A stretch of DNA of 64,000 bases from Clostridium paraputrificum (GTDB lineage: Bacteria > Bacillota > Clostridia > Clostridiales > Clostridiaceae), in assembly GCF_900447045.1 (NCBI RefSeq), contig NZ_UAWH01000014.1, positions 363,501-427,500 on the forward strand, in the 5' to 3' direction. The notes beneath the pieces are model-generated. The model worked only from the letters and a program-made list of their open reading frames with translations, ran no database searches and was not told where the DNA came from. Below, in pieces: positions 27,770 through 36,426 of the stretch. Within the stretch, counting starts at the first letter, position 1, and each line of letters opens with the position of its first letter. The position numbers and the translations under genes are program-made.

Positions 27770-28234
27770 ATGAAAATATATAAGTTTAATGTTGAAATAA
27801 AAAAACATGAAGGAAAAGATGCAACATATATAGAGGTTCCAATAGATGTAGAAAAAGAGTTTGGGGCTAAAAGAGTAAAGGTTAAAGCAAAATTTAATGG
27901 TGAAGAATATAGTGGATCAATAGTGAAGATGGGATTACCGTGCTATATCATTGGTATAACCAAAGAAATAAGAAATAAAATAGAAAGAACTTATGGTGAT
28001 ATAATAGAAGTAGAAATTAAGAAGGATAAAGAAGAGAGAGTGGTAGAACTTCCTAAGGAGTTTGCTAATTTATTAGATAATAATATGGAGGCAAAAGAAT
28101 TTTATGAGAGTTTATCTTACTCTAATAAGAGAAAATACATTCAGTGGATAACATCTGCAAAGAAAGAAGAGACACAAATAAAAAGAATGGATGAGGCAAT
28201 AATAAAACTTAAAGATAAAATTAAAATTAAATAG
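27770..28234 (+). CDS. DUF1905 / YdeI-OmpD-associated family protein
   Basis: 154-residue cytoplasmic protein. The N-terminal half (FNVEIKKHEGKDATYIEVPIDV to GLPCYIIGITKEIRNKI) is DUF1905-like; the C-terminal half (AKEFYESLSYSNKRKYIQWITSAKKEETQIKRMDEAI) is the bacteriocin-protection YdeI/OmpD-associated domain. The function is unknown; YdeI relatives are linked to resistance to cationic peptides, which is only family lore here. The ATG at 27770 has AAGGAG 6 bases upstream, better than an upstream in-frame start at 27746. It overlaps nothing and precedes a thioredoxin-like gene by a few bases. Confidence 0.85.
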   Translation: MKIYKFNVEIKKHEGKDATYIEVPIDVEKEFGAKRVKVKAKFNGEEYSGSIVKMGLPCYIIGITKEIRNKIERTYGDIIEVEIKKDKEERVVELPKEFANLLDNNMEAKEFYESLSYSNKRKYIQWITSAKKEETQIKRMDEAIIKLKDKIKIK

Positions 28235-28245
28235 AGGTGTTTGAG

Positions 28246-28569
28246 TTGTATATATTTAATTCAGCAGATGAGATTAAGAAATTAATTGATTCTAATAGAA
28301 TGGTGGCTATTTATTTTTCTGGAAATTCATGTGGAGCTTGCAAAGTAATAAAAGTTAAAATAGAACATATATTAAAAAAGTATCCTAATATAAAAGCTTG
28401 TGAAATAAATGGAGAAGAACATTTAGATATAGCTACATCATATGGGATATTTTCTGTACCTGTATTCTTATTATTTATAGATGGTAAAGAATATATAAGA
28501 GTTGGTAGAAATTTAGATTTATTAAAATTAGAGAGAGATATGAATCGATATTACAATATGATTTTTTAA
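28246..28569 (+). CDS. Thioredoxin-like protein
   Basis: 107-residue thioredoxin-fold protein with the active-site motif CGAC (SGNSCGACKVIK) and the cis-Pro motif SVPVFLLF. No signal peptide, so it works in the cytosol as a disulfide reductase of limited range. Two starts are possible: GTG at 28237, which lies within the AGAGGTG ribosome site, and TTG at 28246, which has that site 6 bases before it; I favour the TTG. The CGAC site differs from the CGPC of classical thioredoxin, so its redox potential is likely different. It is co-transcribed with the YdeI-like gene. Confidence 0.82.
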   Translation: MYIFNSADEIKKLIDSNRMVAIYFSGNSCGACKVIKVKIEHILKKYPNIKACEINGEEHLDIATSYGIFSVPVFLLFIDGKEYIRVGRNLDLLKLERDMNRYYNMIF

Positions 28570-28582
28570 TTTTAGAAAACAA

Positions 28583-28625
28583 AAAAATAGGTAGGAATAA
28601 TGGGGAGCCTACCTATTTTTGGGGG
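28583..28625 (+). terminator. Intrinsic terminator
   Basis: AAAATAGGTAGG / CCTACCTATTTT stem, 12-base loop, T-rich tail; closes the YdeI/thioredoxin unit. Confidence 0.8.
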
Positions 28626-28690
28626 TACTTATAACCGCATATAAAACTATATTAAGTTATAAAATATTTCGGCACAAATATTAAGTATGT

Positions 28691-28735
28691 AGAGTTGATA
28701 ATATAATAGGGTATTTATAATAAACAATCAACTCT
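28691..28735 (+). promoter_or_regulatory. Promoter-like element flanked by a 9-bp inverted repeat
   Basis: AGAGTTGAT (28691-28699) and ATCAACTCT (28727-28735) are exact inverted arms 27 bases apart. They frame TTGATA (28695-28700) and TATAAT (28716-28721) with a 15-base spacer. A second possible -10 TATAAT is at 28846. The rest of 28626-28910 is AT-rich, without a gene; an ACTCAAAA octamer occurs twice in it. Confidence 0.4.
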
Positions 28736-28910
28736 TAACTATATTTAAATTATATAATGGATACATCATTTGTTAAAGTACTCAAAATTATACAAAAAGG
28801 TATTCATTTTTAATGAAGTATATATGATATTACTCAAAAGTAAGGTATAATAAGAATTAAAATCAATATTTTGTAATTGATGGTTTGTACTTAAGATAGA
28901 GGGGATAAAA

Positions 28911-30470
28911 ATGTATAAAGTACTTATAGTAGATGAAGGCTTTAAAAGACAAGAGGATAACTATATACATTTAGAGTGGAAAAAGTATGATCTAAGTGTA
29001 TGTGATAAAGTAGTAACTAAAGATGCATATAAAGCTATAAAATTTCATAATCCTGACATTATTATATTGAATAATAATTCTTATGAAGAAATTTTAGATG
29101 TATTAAATGAAACAGGAAATAGTTCAATAAATGCAGAATTTATTATTGTAAGCTCCTATGATAATATCCAGGTTATAAATGAAAGATATAGTGGTAAGAA
29201 ATTATATTTTTTATTTAATCCATGTAATAGTCTTAATATTATTAAAGAAGTATTAATAGTGAAAAAAGACTTAGAGGATAAAAATAATGAAGATAATATA
29301 AGTGTATTTAGAAAGAATATACCTATAGTTAAAGAAAGTATTTTAAGAGAAATGCTTCATGGAAACATTGATGATTTCAATGGAATAATGGAGATTATAA
29401 AATTATATACCATTAATATTATAAAGTCCCCAATAGTAACTACAATTATAGATATTGATGATGAGTTTGAAGCAAATAAACTAAATGAGACGTTAGATAC
29501 CTTAAAGGATTATATATATAGACAGTTTTCAAGCTATAAGCATTATGAAGTAGTAAAAGATAAGAATGTTCTTTTGTTAGTTGTGTGTGTTGAAGAGGGG
29601 ATAACCTATGATGAAATACTAAATGATTGTAAATTAATAAAAGATAAGATTAAGATATACTTTGATACTTCTGTAACTATGGCTGTAGGAAAAATATTCA
29701 ATTCATTAAGCGAATTATCCAAATCATATAAATCAGCAAAATCAGTTTTGGAATTTAAAATGATTTATGGAGATGGACAAGTAATAAGTACAAAAAACGT
29801 AAGAACTTATTTGGCTGAATTAGATTTTTATCCTGTAGATGAAACTAAGGACATAATAGATTCATTTAAAGCTAATGATGAGGAAGGAATTTATAAGAAT
29901 GTAGATAGATTTTATTCCTCTCTTATAAATAATGGAGCTTTAAGTAAAATTCATATACAAGAGGCTACAAATAGATTATTAGGAACTATATGCAAGAAGT
30001 GCCTTGGTAATAGTAGTATAAAGTCAAAATACTATAATAAGATAATAGTATATGAGAGAATATTGAAGTGTAATACTATAGATAAAATAAAGTGTGAAGT
30101 TAATGGATTTTTAAAAGAAATTAAAAGGCAGACAAGTTTCCATACTGATAATGAACTGATTAAGTCAGTAATTTTATATATAGATAAAAACTATAGTGAT
30201 ACTGAATTATCTTTAGCTAAGGTAGCAGATGAAATATTTATAACACCAGTTTATTTAAGTAAGTTATTTAAGCAGGAAACTGGGGTTAACTTCTTAGACT
30301 TCATACATAAAGTTAGAATCGATAAGGCTAAAAATTATTTATTAGACAGTAATATAAAAGTTTATGAAGTAAGTTTATTAGTTGGATATTCTAATGAAAA
30401 GCATTTTTCAAAGAAATTTAAAAAGTATGTTGGGAAAAGCCCTTCTGAATATAGACAAGATAATGTATAA
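28911..30470 (+). CDS. AraC-family regulator with a degenerate receiver domain
   Basis: 519-residue transcription factor with the layout of YesN-type response regulators: a receiver-like domain (1-~120), a long middle region, and an AraC DNA-binding domain (~420-517; LSLAKVADEIFITPVYLSKLFKQ and VSLLVGYSNEKHFSKKFKK). The receiver is dead by inspection: the phospho-acceptor Asp is replaced by Asn54 (PDIIILNNN) and the conserved Lys by Asn103 (FLFNPCN), though Asp8-Glu9 and Ser81 remain. So it is not expected to be phosphorylated, and no histidine kinase is near. It probably binds a ligand or a protein, or is constitutive. The ArsR-type gene follows after a few bases. AGAGGGG precedes the ATG. 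Confidence 0.85.
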   Translation: MYKVLIVDEGFKRQEDNYIHLEWKKYDLSVCDKVVTKDAYKAIKFHNPDIIILNNNSYEEILDVLNETGNSSINAEFIIVSSYDNIQVINERYSGKKLYFLFNPCNSLNIIKEVLIVKKDLEDKNNEDNISVFRKNIPIVKESILREMLHGNIDDFNGIMEIIKLYTINIIKSPIVTTIIDIDDEFEANKLNETLDTLKDYIYRQFSSYKHYEVVKDKNVLLLVVCVEEGITYDEILNDCKLIKDKIKIYFDTSVTMAVGKIFNSLSELSKSYKSAKSVLEFKMIYGDGQVISTKNVRTYLAELDFYPVDETKDIIDSFKANDEEGIYKNVDRFYSSLINNGALSKIHIQEATNRLLGTICKKCLGNSSIKSKYYNKIIVYERILKCNTIDKIKCEVNGFLKEIKRQTSFHTDNELIKSVILYIDKNYSDTELSLAKVADEIFITPVYLSKLFKQETGVNFLDFIHKVRIDKAKNYLLDSNIKVYEVSLLVGYSNEKHFSKKFKKYVGKSPSEYRQDNV

Positions 30471-30497
30471 GTAAGGAATAAATTGGAATGGTGTGAG

Positions 30498-31568
30498 ATG
30501 GATAGTGTTCAATTATTTAAAGCATTAGGTGATAAGTCTAGATTAAGAATAGTAAATACATTAAGGATTGAGGGACCTATGTATGTGGAGTTATTATCTC
30601 AAAGGTTAGAGTTAGCTCAGTCTACAGTGTCTTTTCATCTTAAGAAACTTGAAGAGTGTGGCATAGTTAAATCAAATAAAGAACAGTATTATGTAGTATT
30701 TTCATTAAATACAGAGTTGTTAGAAAGTAAAGTAATAGATTTAATTAGTAGTACTAATAGTGATTTAGACGAACAAAAAGAAAGAGAAATAAAATATAGG
30801 AATGAAGTTTTAAAAACCTATTTTAAAAATGAAAGGTTAACTTCTATTCCAGTTCAGAAGGAAAAGAAAAAGATTATATTAGAATATATAGTACGAGGTT
30901 TGAATGCAGAAGAATCATATACTATAGGAGCCTTAAATTACATTTTATATAAATATACCATGGATATAGAAAAGCTAAGAGAGGAATTAATTCAAAATTC
31001 TTATCTATATAGTAGGGAAGGAATATTTTTTCTAACTAATACTGCTAGAGAAAAGGTAAGAGAATTTTCTATACCTAGCTTATTATCTAAGTATATTTTT
31101 AAAAGTGAAGAAGCAGTATTTTATATAAAGGAACAAGTGAGTGTCGATATAAAGAATATTAATGATACTAGCAATATATTAAACTCAGAACTTGTTTTCA
31201 CAGATAAGGGTAGGATATTGATCCATTTAGTTTTGAAAAATAAGGTGTTTGGGAAATTAGATTATATTTATGCATATACTTATTTTGATAAAAATGATAA
31301 TGTTATAGATTTCAAATCATATGAGAAAATATTTGGAATAGATATATACGAGAAAGTAAATGGATATGATATTGTTGATAATAAAAAGATAAAATGTTTG
31401 AAGAAGGATAACAAGACAATTTGTACTGGTGAAAAATTGAAGGTTGTAGGTGAAAATGGAATTGGTGGTATTCCAACCTATGCAGATATAAGATTTGAGC
31501 TATTAAATAGTGAGTTTGAAGATATAGTAAATAGAATAAAGGTAAAACTTTTTGAGATGGATGATTAG
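30498..31568 (+). CDS. ArsR-type HTH protein with DUF2087 and an unknown C-terminal domain
   Basis: 356-residue protein. Residues 1-75 are a winged-helix ArsR domain (LFKALGDKSRLRIVNTL, STVSFHLKKLEECGIVK). Residues ~105-175 resemble DUF2087 (RLTSIPVQKEKKKIILEYIV...YNKYTMDIEKLREEL-like), which is often fused to HTH domains. The last ~165 residues (from ~195) match nothing I know: beta-rich with YIYAYTYFDKNDNVIDF and KNGIGGIPTYADIR-like segments. No metal-site cysteines are obvious. The ATG at 30498 was chosen; a TTG at 30483 is possible. It is in one transcript with the AraC-type gene and ahead of the ABC genes, which it may control. Confidence 0.78.
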   Translation: MDSVQLFKALGDKSRLRIVNTLRIEGPMYVELLSQRLELAQSTVSFHLKKLEECGIVKSNKEQYYVVFSLNTELLESKVIDLISSTNSDLDEQKEREIKYRNEVLKTYFKNERLTSIPVQKEKKKIILEYIVRGLNAEESYTIGALNYILYKYTMDIEKLREELIQNSYLYSREGIFFLTNTAREKVREFSIPSLLSKYIFKSEEAVFYIKEQVSVDIKNINDTSNILNSELVFTDKGRILIHLVLKNKVFGKLDYIYAYTYFDKNDNVIDFKSYEKIFGIDIYEKVNGYDIVDNKKIKCLKKDNKTICTGEKLKVVGENGIGGIPTYADIRFELLNSEFEDIVNRIKVKLFEMDD

Positions 31569-31590
31569 TAAAAAACTAATCATCTTTTTT
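31560..31590 (+). terminator. Intrinsic terminator overlapping the stop codon
   Basis: GATGATTAGT / ACTAATCATC stem with an AAAAA loop and TTTTTT tail; the stop codon lies inside the stem. Confidence 0.9.
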
Positions 31591-31644
31591 ATTTATTAGC
31601 ATAGAATACAGTGAAAAATTTATTTCGATAAATATAAAAATAGA

Positions 31645-31673
31645 TTGTATTACCCATAAAAAGGAAGTACAAT
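31645..31673 (+). promoter_or_regulatory. Promoter of the ABC transporter genes
   Basis: TTGTAT, 17-base spacer, TACAAT; start would be near 31680, which supports the later ATG at 31704 as the true start. Confidence 0.55.
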
Positions 31674-31703
31674 AATAATATGGAATATGGTGAGGTGATT
31701 AAT

Positions 31704-32897
31704 ATGTCAAATGAAATTAAAAGTGTATTAGAGAAAGAAGAAAAGGTAATTTATAAAGTGATAAGCTCTATAATTGTAAATTCACTTATGAATCATTTAA
31801 CTAACGATGATGACAAAAGGGAATATAATAATATATGCATCCTGTTGACTAATAAAGGAAGCGTAATATTTACTAATGAAGAAGATGAATTATTATTTTA
31901 TTTTAAGCAAGGTAAAGATATAAAAAGATTTACCTATTATAAAGATAATGAAAAAGTGATTATTAATATTAATAGGTTACCATGTAAGGTGAAAAAAACA
32001 GGTGTTTTTACTCCAATGTCCTTTATAACTTTAAAGTTGTCATTAAGTATTGAAGAATTTAAGTTTATAGAAAATAAGATGGATATAAAAATATTTGATG
32101 AGGATGTAACGATAGAAGAGGGTGAAGAATTAGTAGAAAATTTGTTAGTTGGTAAGAACTTATACAAGATATACGGAGAAGGAAAAGAAGAATGTATTGC
32201 TTTAAATGGTATTGATATTACTGTGAAAGAAGGCGATTTTACATGTATTATGGGACCATCTGGATCAGGAAAATCTACACTTATAAATGTTATTTCTACT
32301 ATAGATGAAGTATCAAGAGGGAAAATATTCTTTAAGGGAAAAAATTTGCAATCCATGAAGGAAAGGGAATTAAGTAAATTTAGATATGAGAATCTAGGAT
32401 TTATTTTTCAGGATTTTAATCTTTTAGATAATTTAACTGTAAAAGAAAATATAGCTATTCCATTAATTTTAGCTTCAAAGCCCAAAAAAGAAATTATAGA
32501 ACGAGTTAATGAAATTTCAAGTAAATTAGGAATAACCCAGTTGTTAAATAAATATCCAGCACAGTGTTCAGGTGGACAAAGTCAAAGAATTGCATGTGCA
32601 AGAGCTTTAGTTAGTAATCCTAGAATAATAATAGCTGATGAGCCAACAGGTAGTTTAGATACTAAAAATTCTCATGAGTTATTGAAAATGTTAAAAGAAT
32701 TAAATGATGAAGGAATAACCATTATTATGGTTACCCATGATAATATTATTGCAAGCTACTCGAAAAAATTGATTTTCATTAGAGATGGTAAAGTGGAAGC
32801 GGTTTTAAATAGAGGAGAAGAAAGTCAAAAAGAATATTTCTATAAGATTGTCGATATTACTTCAAAAGATTCTCAAAATTTAATAGATATGTTATAG
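31704..32897 (+). CDS. ABC transporter ATPase with an unknown N-terminal domain
   Basis: 397-residue protein. The ATPase covers ~150-380: Walker A GPSGSGKST (~183), signature CSGGQSQR (~288), Walker B IIIADEPTGSLD (~309) and the H-loop VTHD, closest to MacB/LolD/BceA-type exporters. The first ~145 residues are an extra domain (EKVIYKVISSIIVNSLM, NICILLTNKGSVIFT, KVKKTGVFTPMSFITLKLSL) that looks beta-rich and is not part of normal BceA proteins. The ATG at 31704 has a GAGGTGA site; the ATG at 31680 coincides with the predicted transcription start. The permease follows 9 bases later. Role unknown: antimicrobial peptide export or sensing is a reasonable guess. Confidence 0.85.
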   Translation: MSNEIKSVLEKEEKVIYKVISSIIVNSLMNHLTNDDDKREYNNICILLTNKGSVIFTNEEDELLFYFKQGKDIKRFTYYKDNEKVIININRLPCKVKKTGVFTPMSFITLKLSLSIEEFKFIENKMDIKIFDEDVTIEEGEELVENLLVGKNLYKIYGEGKEECIALNGIDITVKEGDFTCIMGPSGSGKSTLINVISTIDEVSRGKIFFKGKNLQSMKERELSKFRYENLGFIFQDFNLLDNLTVKENIAIPLILASKPKKEIIERVNEISSKLGITQLLNKYPAQCSGGQSQRIACARALVSNPRIIIADEPTGSLDTKNSHELLKMLKELNDEGITIIMVTHDNIIASYSKKLIFIRDGKVEAVLNRGEESQKEYFYKIVDITSKDSQNLIDML

Positions 32898-32906
32898 GGG
32901 GAGCTT

Positions 32907-34193
32907 ATGGGCGTATTTAAGTATATCTTTTTAACAATAAAAAATGATTTAAAAGAAAACTATTTTTATATGATAACAATGACTATGTCTATAGCCATAA
33001 TATTTGTAAGCTTCAATATAATATATAATGAAGAGATTGTTCCGCAAAGATCATATGAATATACAATTTTATCGATATTAGGAGTTGTAGTTTTAAGTGT
33101 ATTAATACTATTTATGATATTTGCAAACTCATATTACTTAGAAGATAAGTATAAAGAATATGGAGTTATAACACTATCAGGAAAATCTACATTTGAGATA
33201 TTTATAATAATTTCAGTGAGAAATCTTATAATGAGTTTAGTTGCTATTTTACTTGGGTGTATTCTAGGATATATTATTAATCCAATTATTATGAGAAAAG
33301 TTTTTCAAATGATTAATATAGAAAATCCAACATCCTATGTATGTACACAATCTTTAGCAATAACTATAATAATGACAATTGTAGAATGTTTAGTGGTATT
33401 TCTAATAAATTCAGGACAAATATACAAAAAGAAAATTAAGGAATTAATAATAAAAAAGAAAAGTAGCTTTATTCCTAACGTTAAAAGGTCAAAAATGAAG
33501 ATGTATATATATATAATCTTTTATTCTATTCCTTTGATTTCACTTTTATTGCCTGTATCAAGGAAAGATATAGCATTTGTAATGTTAGCAGCTATAGTAA
33601 CATCTATTTTTGGTATTCAAGGAGTAGTAAGATATGTAATTCCAAACGCTTTAGCTGATTATAAAAATAAAAATTTTATAACTGATAAGATAAAGTTAAT
33701 TATTATAAGTAACTTATATACATCAATAAAAAGGTCTACATCCTTAGTATTAATGTATATAATAACTGCAGTAGTTACAATTGTAGTCATAGGTCAGTAT
33801 CAAGAATATAGTGTAATAAATATCTTTGCTTTAGCGAGTTTTATATTTGTTGTTGTAATATTAAATTTTACAATAATGTATAAGTTCTTTATTGAAGCTT
33901 ATAGAAGAAAAGAAAATTTTGAACAATTAAGACTTTTAGGATATTCATATAAAGAAATAAGTAAAATAATATTAACTGAAGTAATAGCGTACTATTTTAT
34001 AGTAAATATCCTTGTATTGATTCAAATAACATTAGTTTTCTTGGCAAGTAACTTAGCTGGTTTTATCAGCATAATGTTTGTGCTAAAGGTTTTAGTACAG
34101 TATATATCTATAACAGTATTTTTTGGAATTATATCCTTAGTTGGATATAAGAAGATAGCCTGCAAGAAGACAAGTGTAAGAAGAATAAGTTAA
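32907..34193 (+). CDS. FtsX-like ABC permease
   Basis: 428-residue membrane protein with about eight to ten helices, read as the FtsX/MacB permease fold: a four-helix start (NYFYMITMTMSIAIIFVSFNIIY, YTILSILGVVVLSVLILFMIF), and a second set from ~260 with a KENFEQLRLLGYSYKEISKIIL FtsX-like coupling segment. It is much shorter than BceB (~630-660) and lacks the large extracellular loop that binds peptide antibiotics, so substrate handling must differ. AGGGGGAG lies before the ATG. With the ATPase gene it forms a two-gene unit closed by a terminator. Confidence 0.85.
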   Translation: MGVFKYIFLTIKNDLKENYFYMITMTMSIAIIFVSFNIIYNEEIVPQRSYEYTILSILGVVVLSVLILFMIFANSYYLEDKYKEYGVITLSGKSTFEIFIIISVRNLIMSLVAILLGCILGYIINPIIMRKVFQMINIENPTSYVCTQSLAITIIMTIVECLVVFLINSGQIYKKKIKELIIKKKSSFIPNVKRSKMKMYIYIIFYSIPLISLLLPVSRKDIAFVMLAAIVTSIFGIQGVVRYVIPNALADYKNKNFITDKIKLIIISNLYTSIKRSTSLVLMYIITAVVTIVVIGQYQEYSVINIFALASFIFVVVILNFTIMYKFFIEAYRRKENFEQLRLLGYSYKEISKIILTEVIAYYFIVNILVLIQITLVFLASNLAGFISIMFVLKVLVQYISITVFFGIISLVGYKKIACKKTSVRRIS

Positions 34194-34230
34194 AAAATGA
34201 GCTGTATCAAAAACTGATACAGCTCATTTT
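34194..34230. terminator. Bidirectional terminator
   Basis: AAAATGAGCTGTATCA / TGATACAGCTCATTTT stem, 5-base loop, between convergent units. Confidence 0.9.
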
Positions 34231-35320
34231 AAAAATGTACTCTAATTAGCCAGAATTTCATTTTTTTATCACTCCAACCTAAGTCCCAAGGAACGTCACA
34301 TCTATCTGTATTGTGACATGTTACTAAAGTATATCCTTTAGAATCTGCGCCACTTACAACAGAAATATGTGTAATATCTCCTTTTTTTTCATAGGCTACA
34401 AAGTCACCAGGAAGAAGTTTATAAGAATCTTTGTAGACTTTTTCGTAGTTTCCTTTAGCAATTAGAGAAGCTCTTCCGCTGTAAAGCCAATAAGAGGTAA
34501 ATTTATCTGCATTGACCCAAGAGGCACTAGGACTTCCTTTATCATAATTCCAGGAGGCGTTTTTCTTAAACTTTCCACCCTCATGAAGTATTTGGGAAGC
34601 AAAGTTAGCACAGTCTCCGCCTTCGGGATTAAAGTCTCTATAATCTTTATTATATTTAAATTTTGTATCTTCTGTAGAAGCAGCACCACAGTACTTCTTT
34701 GCATATTCTATGGCTGATATTCTTCTCTTATCTAAATTAGAAAAGTCTCTAGCCGGCTGAGATTTTATATATTCCTTGATTGAATCAACTTTTATATTTT
34801 CTAATTGTAGTGAATCAGCAAAGGGGTCTGTATACCATTCCTTTGTAATTATCCATTCACCATCCTTTTTAGTAAGCTGGAAGGAATGATATGTTCCAAT
34901 TTTACATCTATTTACCTTAAGGGGTTCATCAGGATATATATAATTATATTCAGTATTACATAGTATATAGAAGGAACACACCTTTTCTCCAACATTTGTT
35001 TTTCTAAATACTATTTTAGGTATAATACTTGTTAATTTTATGCCTTGTTTTTGGGCCCAATTATTAATATATTTTACTTTTCTTTCTTCGTATTCATATG
35101 CCCATTGTCCATTTCTAGTACTGGTATCATAAAGAGAATGAATAGAATCTAAATCTTCAGTTAATATAGATTTACTTTTTATTAAAAATATATTTTCTAC
35201 ATATTTTTTCATTTCATCTTTAATTGACTCTGTATCTGCACTAATAGTTTTGGGAAAGTATGTGATTATTGTTGAGCATAGTAATATAAAAATAATAAGT
35301 TTTGTTACAAAGTGCTTCAT
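34229..35320 (-). CDS. Exported protein with C-terminal amidase domain (PF12671)
   Basis: 363-residue protein with a signal peptide (MKHFVTKLIIFILLCSTIITYFPKTISA) and a ~170-residue mature spacer region, followed by a C-terminal putative amidase domain: YAKKYCGAAST, GGDCANFASQILHEGG, DITHISVVSG. The Cys of GGDCANF and the His of DITHISV look like an NlpC-like catalytic pair. It is predicted to act outside the membrane, perhaps on peptidoglycan or a surface peptide. The gene start overlaps the stop of the M15 gene by 4 bases (ATGA), so they are coupled. Similar proteins in Bacillus and clostridia are of unknown substrate. Confidence 0.82.
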   Translation of the reverse strand: MKHFVTKLIIFILLCSTIITYFPKTISADTESIKDEMKKYVENIFLIKSKSILTEDLDSIHSLYDTSTRNGQWAYEYEERKVKYINNWAQKQGIKLTSIIPKIVFRKTNVGEKVCSFYILCNTEYNYIYPDEPLKVNRCKIGTYHSFQLTKKDGEWIITKEWYTDPFADSLQLENIKVDSIKEYIKSQPARDFSNLDKRRISAIEYAKKYCGAASTEDTKFKYNKDYRDFNPEGGDCANFASQILHEGGKFKKNASWNYDKGSPSASWVNADKFTSYWLYSGRASLIAKGNYEKVYKDSYKLLPGDFVAYEKKGDITHISVVSGADSKGYTLVTCHNTDRCDVPWDLGWSDKKMKFWLIRVHF

Positions 35321-36240
35321 GAATATTCCCCCTCTTTAAGTGTATTATCTATTAGTTCAATACATTTTTTTATATGTTCATCATTAGAAGGAACACCATG
35401 AAACCAGGGTTTATCTAAATCACTATTACTAAAATATTTAGCTTTTATTATTATTTCAGGTCTATATTCAAAATGTAAGATGTCAAAGTGGCCCCATTTA
35501 CCGCCCCACACAAAATTATTATTTTCAAATGCCTCAATAAGCTCCCTTGGATACTCTAATAATCTGGATCTACCTTTTTCAGGTGAGGTCCACTTCCAAT
35601 AATCCCTAGGATCACTTTTTAAATCTATTGCTATTCCGTAAGAGTGAGCACTTAATCTACCAGTTCCAGATATTATTCTATAATTATAAGTACCACTAGC
35701 AGGATATAATATTGCTCCAATATCATTTCTACTCTGTGCTAATGGAATAACTTCTTTCAAAGCCTTTTCTAAAGAAATATTTGCATTGTTTTTAGAATTA
35801 AATTGATAGTTGGTATACCCATATTTTAAGGGTTTTAAGTTTTTTTCTATAGCAATTTTTGAAGAGCCATATACCTCATTCAATAATTCATAATTTCTTA
35901 TTCTTCCAGGTTCAAAATTTTTCTCCATAATATTCTCTATTATGTTTAATGGATAGATTTGTTCTAAGGTATCTTGTAAATCAGCATTTGCTAACTTTTC
36001 ATCATGTGTTTTTTCTTTTTTATCATCATATAAGATTTTCTTCCCAGAGGTCATAACACAATATACCTTATCATTTTCTTTAACAACGCCTTGCACTGAC
36101 TCTGGATATGCAATCATAAGAGTTAATATATCTTGTTTCATAGTTCGTTCATAATTATTAGTTTCATTAGCTTTAGGAATTATATATATATTAGAAAATA
36201 TTAATAAAAAGCTTAGAATACCTACTAATATCTTTTTCAT
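35317..36240 (-). CDS. M15 family D-Ala-D-Ala carboxypeptidase (VanY-like)
   Basis: 307-residue exported zinc peptidase; the N-terminus MKKILVGILSFLLIFSNIYIIPKA is a signal or anchor segment. The family motif SAHSYGIAIDLK (SxHxxGxAxD) and the C-terminal WGHFDILHFEYRPE give the zinc His/Asp/His set. It should trim the terminal D-Ala from peptidoglycan pentapeptides. ATG at 36240 was chosen since AAGGTGG lies 8 bases upstream; a GTG at 36252 and an ATG at 36246 are closer to the site. It is the first gene of a minus-strand pair with the amidase-like gene; the L,D-transpeptidase is divergent on the other side. Confidence 0.85.
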   Translation of the reverse strand: MKKILVGILSFLLIFSNIYIIPKANETNNYERTMKQDILTLMIAYPESVQGVVKENDKVYCVMTSGKKILYDDKKEKTHDEKLANADLQDTLEQIYPLNIIENIMEKNFEPGRIRNYELLNEVYGSSKIAIEKNLKPLKYGYTNYQFNSKNNANISLEKALKEVIPLAQSRNDIGAILYPASGTYNYRIISGTGRLSAHSYGIAIDLKSDPRDYWKWTSPEKGRSRLLEYPRELIEAFENNNFVWGGKWGHFDILHFEYRPEIIIKAKYFSNSDLDKPWFHGVPSNDEHIKKCIELIDNTLKEGEYS

Positions 36241-36426
36241 ACGCATAACCACCTTATTAATTTATATAGGTATAGGTTATCCAAAGAATTATACCAATAT
36301 GTACTTAGTTTAATATGAAAAAATAAGCAAAAATGTTTTAAAATCTACTAATAAAACATAGTATAAAGTAGCATAAAATAAATGTTTTTATATGATATTT
36401 ATATAACAATTTAAGGAGTCTTGTAC

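Noticed and set aside
31680..31703. Upstream ATG of the ABC ATPase
   Set aside because: It coincides with the predicted transcription start of the TTGTAT-TACAAT promoter and has no ribosome site; the ATG at 31704 has one.
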